Made by a program: the position numbers and the translations under genes. The notes under the pieces are model-generated. The model was given only the letters and a program-made list of their open reading frames with translations. It had not been told where the DNA came from and searched no databases. 13,891 nucleotides of DNA, taken from contig JAISYA010000237.1 of assembly GCA_031270205.1 (NCBI GenBank), positions 1 to 13,891 of the forward strand, given 5' to 3'. Below are positions 13,713-13,891 of the stretch, in pieces. This DNA comes from Treponema sp. (GTDB lineage Bacteria; Spirochaetota; Spirochaetia; Treponematales; Breznakiellaceae). The number at the start of each line of letters is the position of its first letter. The stretch's first letter is position 1.

Positions 13713-13891
13713 TTACCATTCTTTCGGATAACAGTCGCCCTTTGGCTCAATAATGTTAAACGTCTCCCCCGACGGCTCTATCACATAAAAGCCCTGCTTT
13801 AAGGCATACGTTTTCTCATTCTCGCCAAATACCACCCCCGCAATGGCGCCCCGGTATTTCCGTTTGTCGTGGTGCAAGTCCGCGTCCTGGC
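13713..13891 (-). CDS. C-terminal fragment of an unidentified protein
   Basis: An open frame enters from the right edge on the minus strand and ends with TAA at 13715-13713, giving 58 complete residues. It is rich in short predicted strands: YRGAIAGVVFGENEKTYALK, then QGFYVIEPSGETFNIIEP, ending GDCYPKEW. Dense G/V/Y/F alternation with turns suggests a small beta domain. The codons use G/C in third position a little less than the neighbours do. The family is not recognised. It converges on the membrane-protein gene across the heptad-repeat region. Confidence 0.6.
   Translation of the reverse strand, partial: QDADLHHDKRKYRGAIAGVVFGENEKTYALKQGFYVIEPSGETFNIIEPKGDCYPKEW

Overview
The window most likely comes from a spirochaete of the Treponema group, although nothing in it is a strict taxonomic marker. 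The reasons are a family-COG3014-type lipoprotein with a permissive spirochaetal lipobox, a NifJ-type pyruvate:ferredoxin oxidoreductase typical of anaerobic fermenters, an HU-like/DUF4469 protein, and GC-rich coding sequence mixed with AT-rich promoters. The assignment is inference from gene content.

Layout. Positions 1-188 are the C-terminal end of an unidentified protein. A tRNA-Arg(TCT) follows on the minus strand (224-297). A COG3014-like lipoprotein (580-1920, +) converges on nifJ (2068-5634, -). nifJ is divergent from purB (5772-7196, +). A two-domain HU-like/DUF4469 protein follows (7259-8017, +). The convergent gap between it and a YmdB-type phosphodiesterase (9016-9813, -) is filled almost entirely by 41 gap-free copies of a 23-bp tandem repeat (8047-8989). 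Upstream of the phosphodiesterase on the same strand is a Cof-type HAD phosphatase (9891-10688, -). It shares a compact divergent promoter region with a degenerate short-chain-dehydrogenase-like gene (10751-11443, +). An IscR-like Rrf2 regulator (11628-12053, +) overlaps by 4 bp a membrane protein with three winged-helix-like segments (12050-13552, +). After this come a heptad-repeat tract with an inverted arm, a GNRA-capped hairpin, and the C-terminal end of a minus-strand gene (13713 to the right edge).

How the genes relate. Most are housekeeping genes: pyruvate oxidation, purine synthesis, small-molecule phosphatases. Only rrf2 and its membrane protein are a clear operon. nifJ, the DUF4469 gene and rrf2 have good Shine-Dalgarno sequences. 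The phosphodiesterase, the HAD phosphatase and the SDR-like gene have none, and each carries a -10 hexamer exactly 6 nt before its ATG, which predicts leaderless transcripts. purB looks similar but weaker.

The most unusual element is the 41 x 23-bp array. It has a fixed CGACATAG half and a variable half that comes in three suffix classes, together with an odd-centred dyad, degenerate ends and internal block duplications. It looks non-coding on both strands. It is not CRISPR, and its neighbour encodes a possible nucleoid-type DNA-binding protein.
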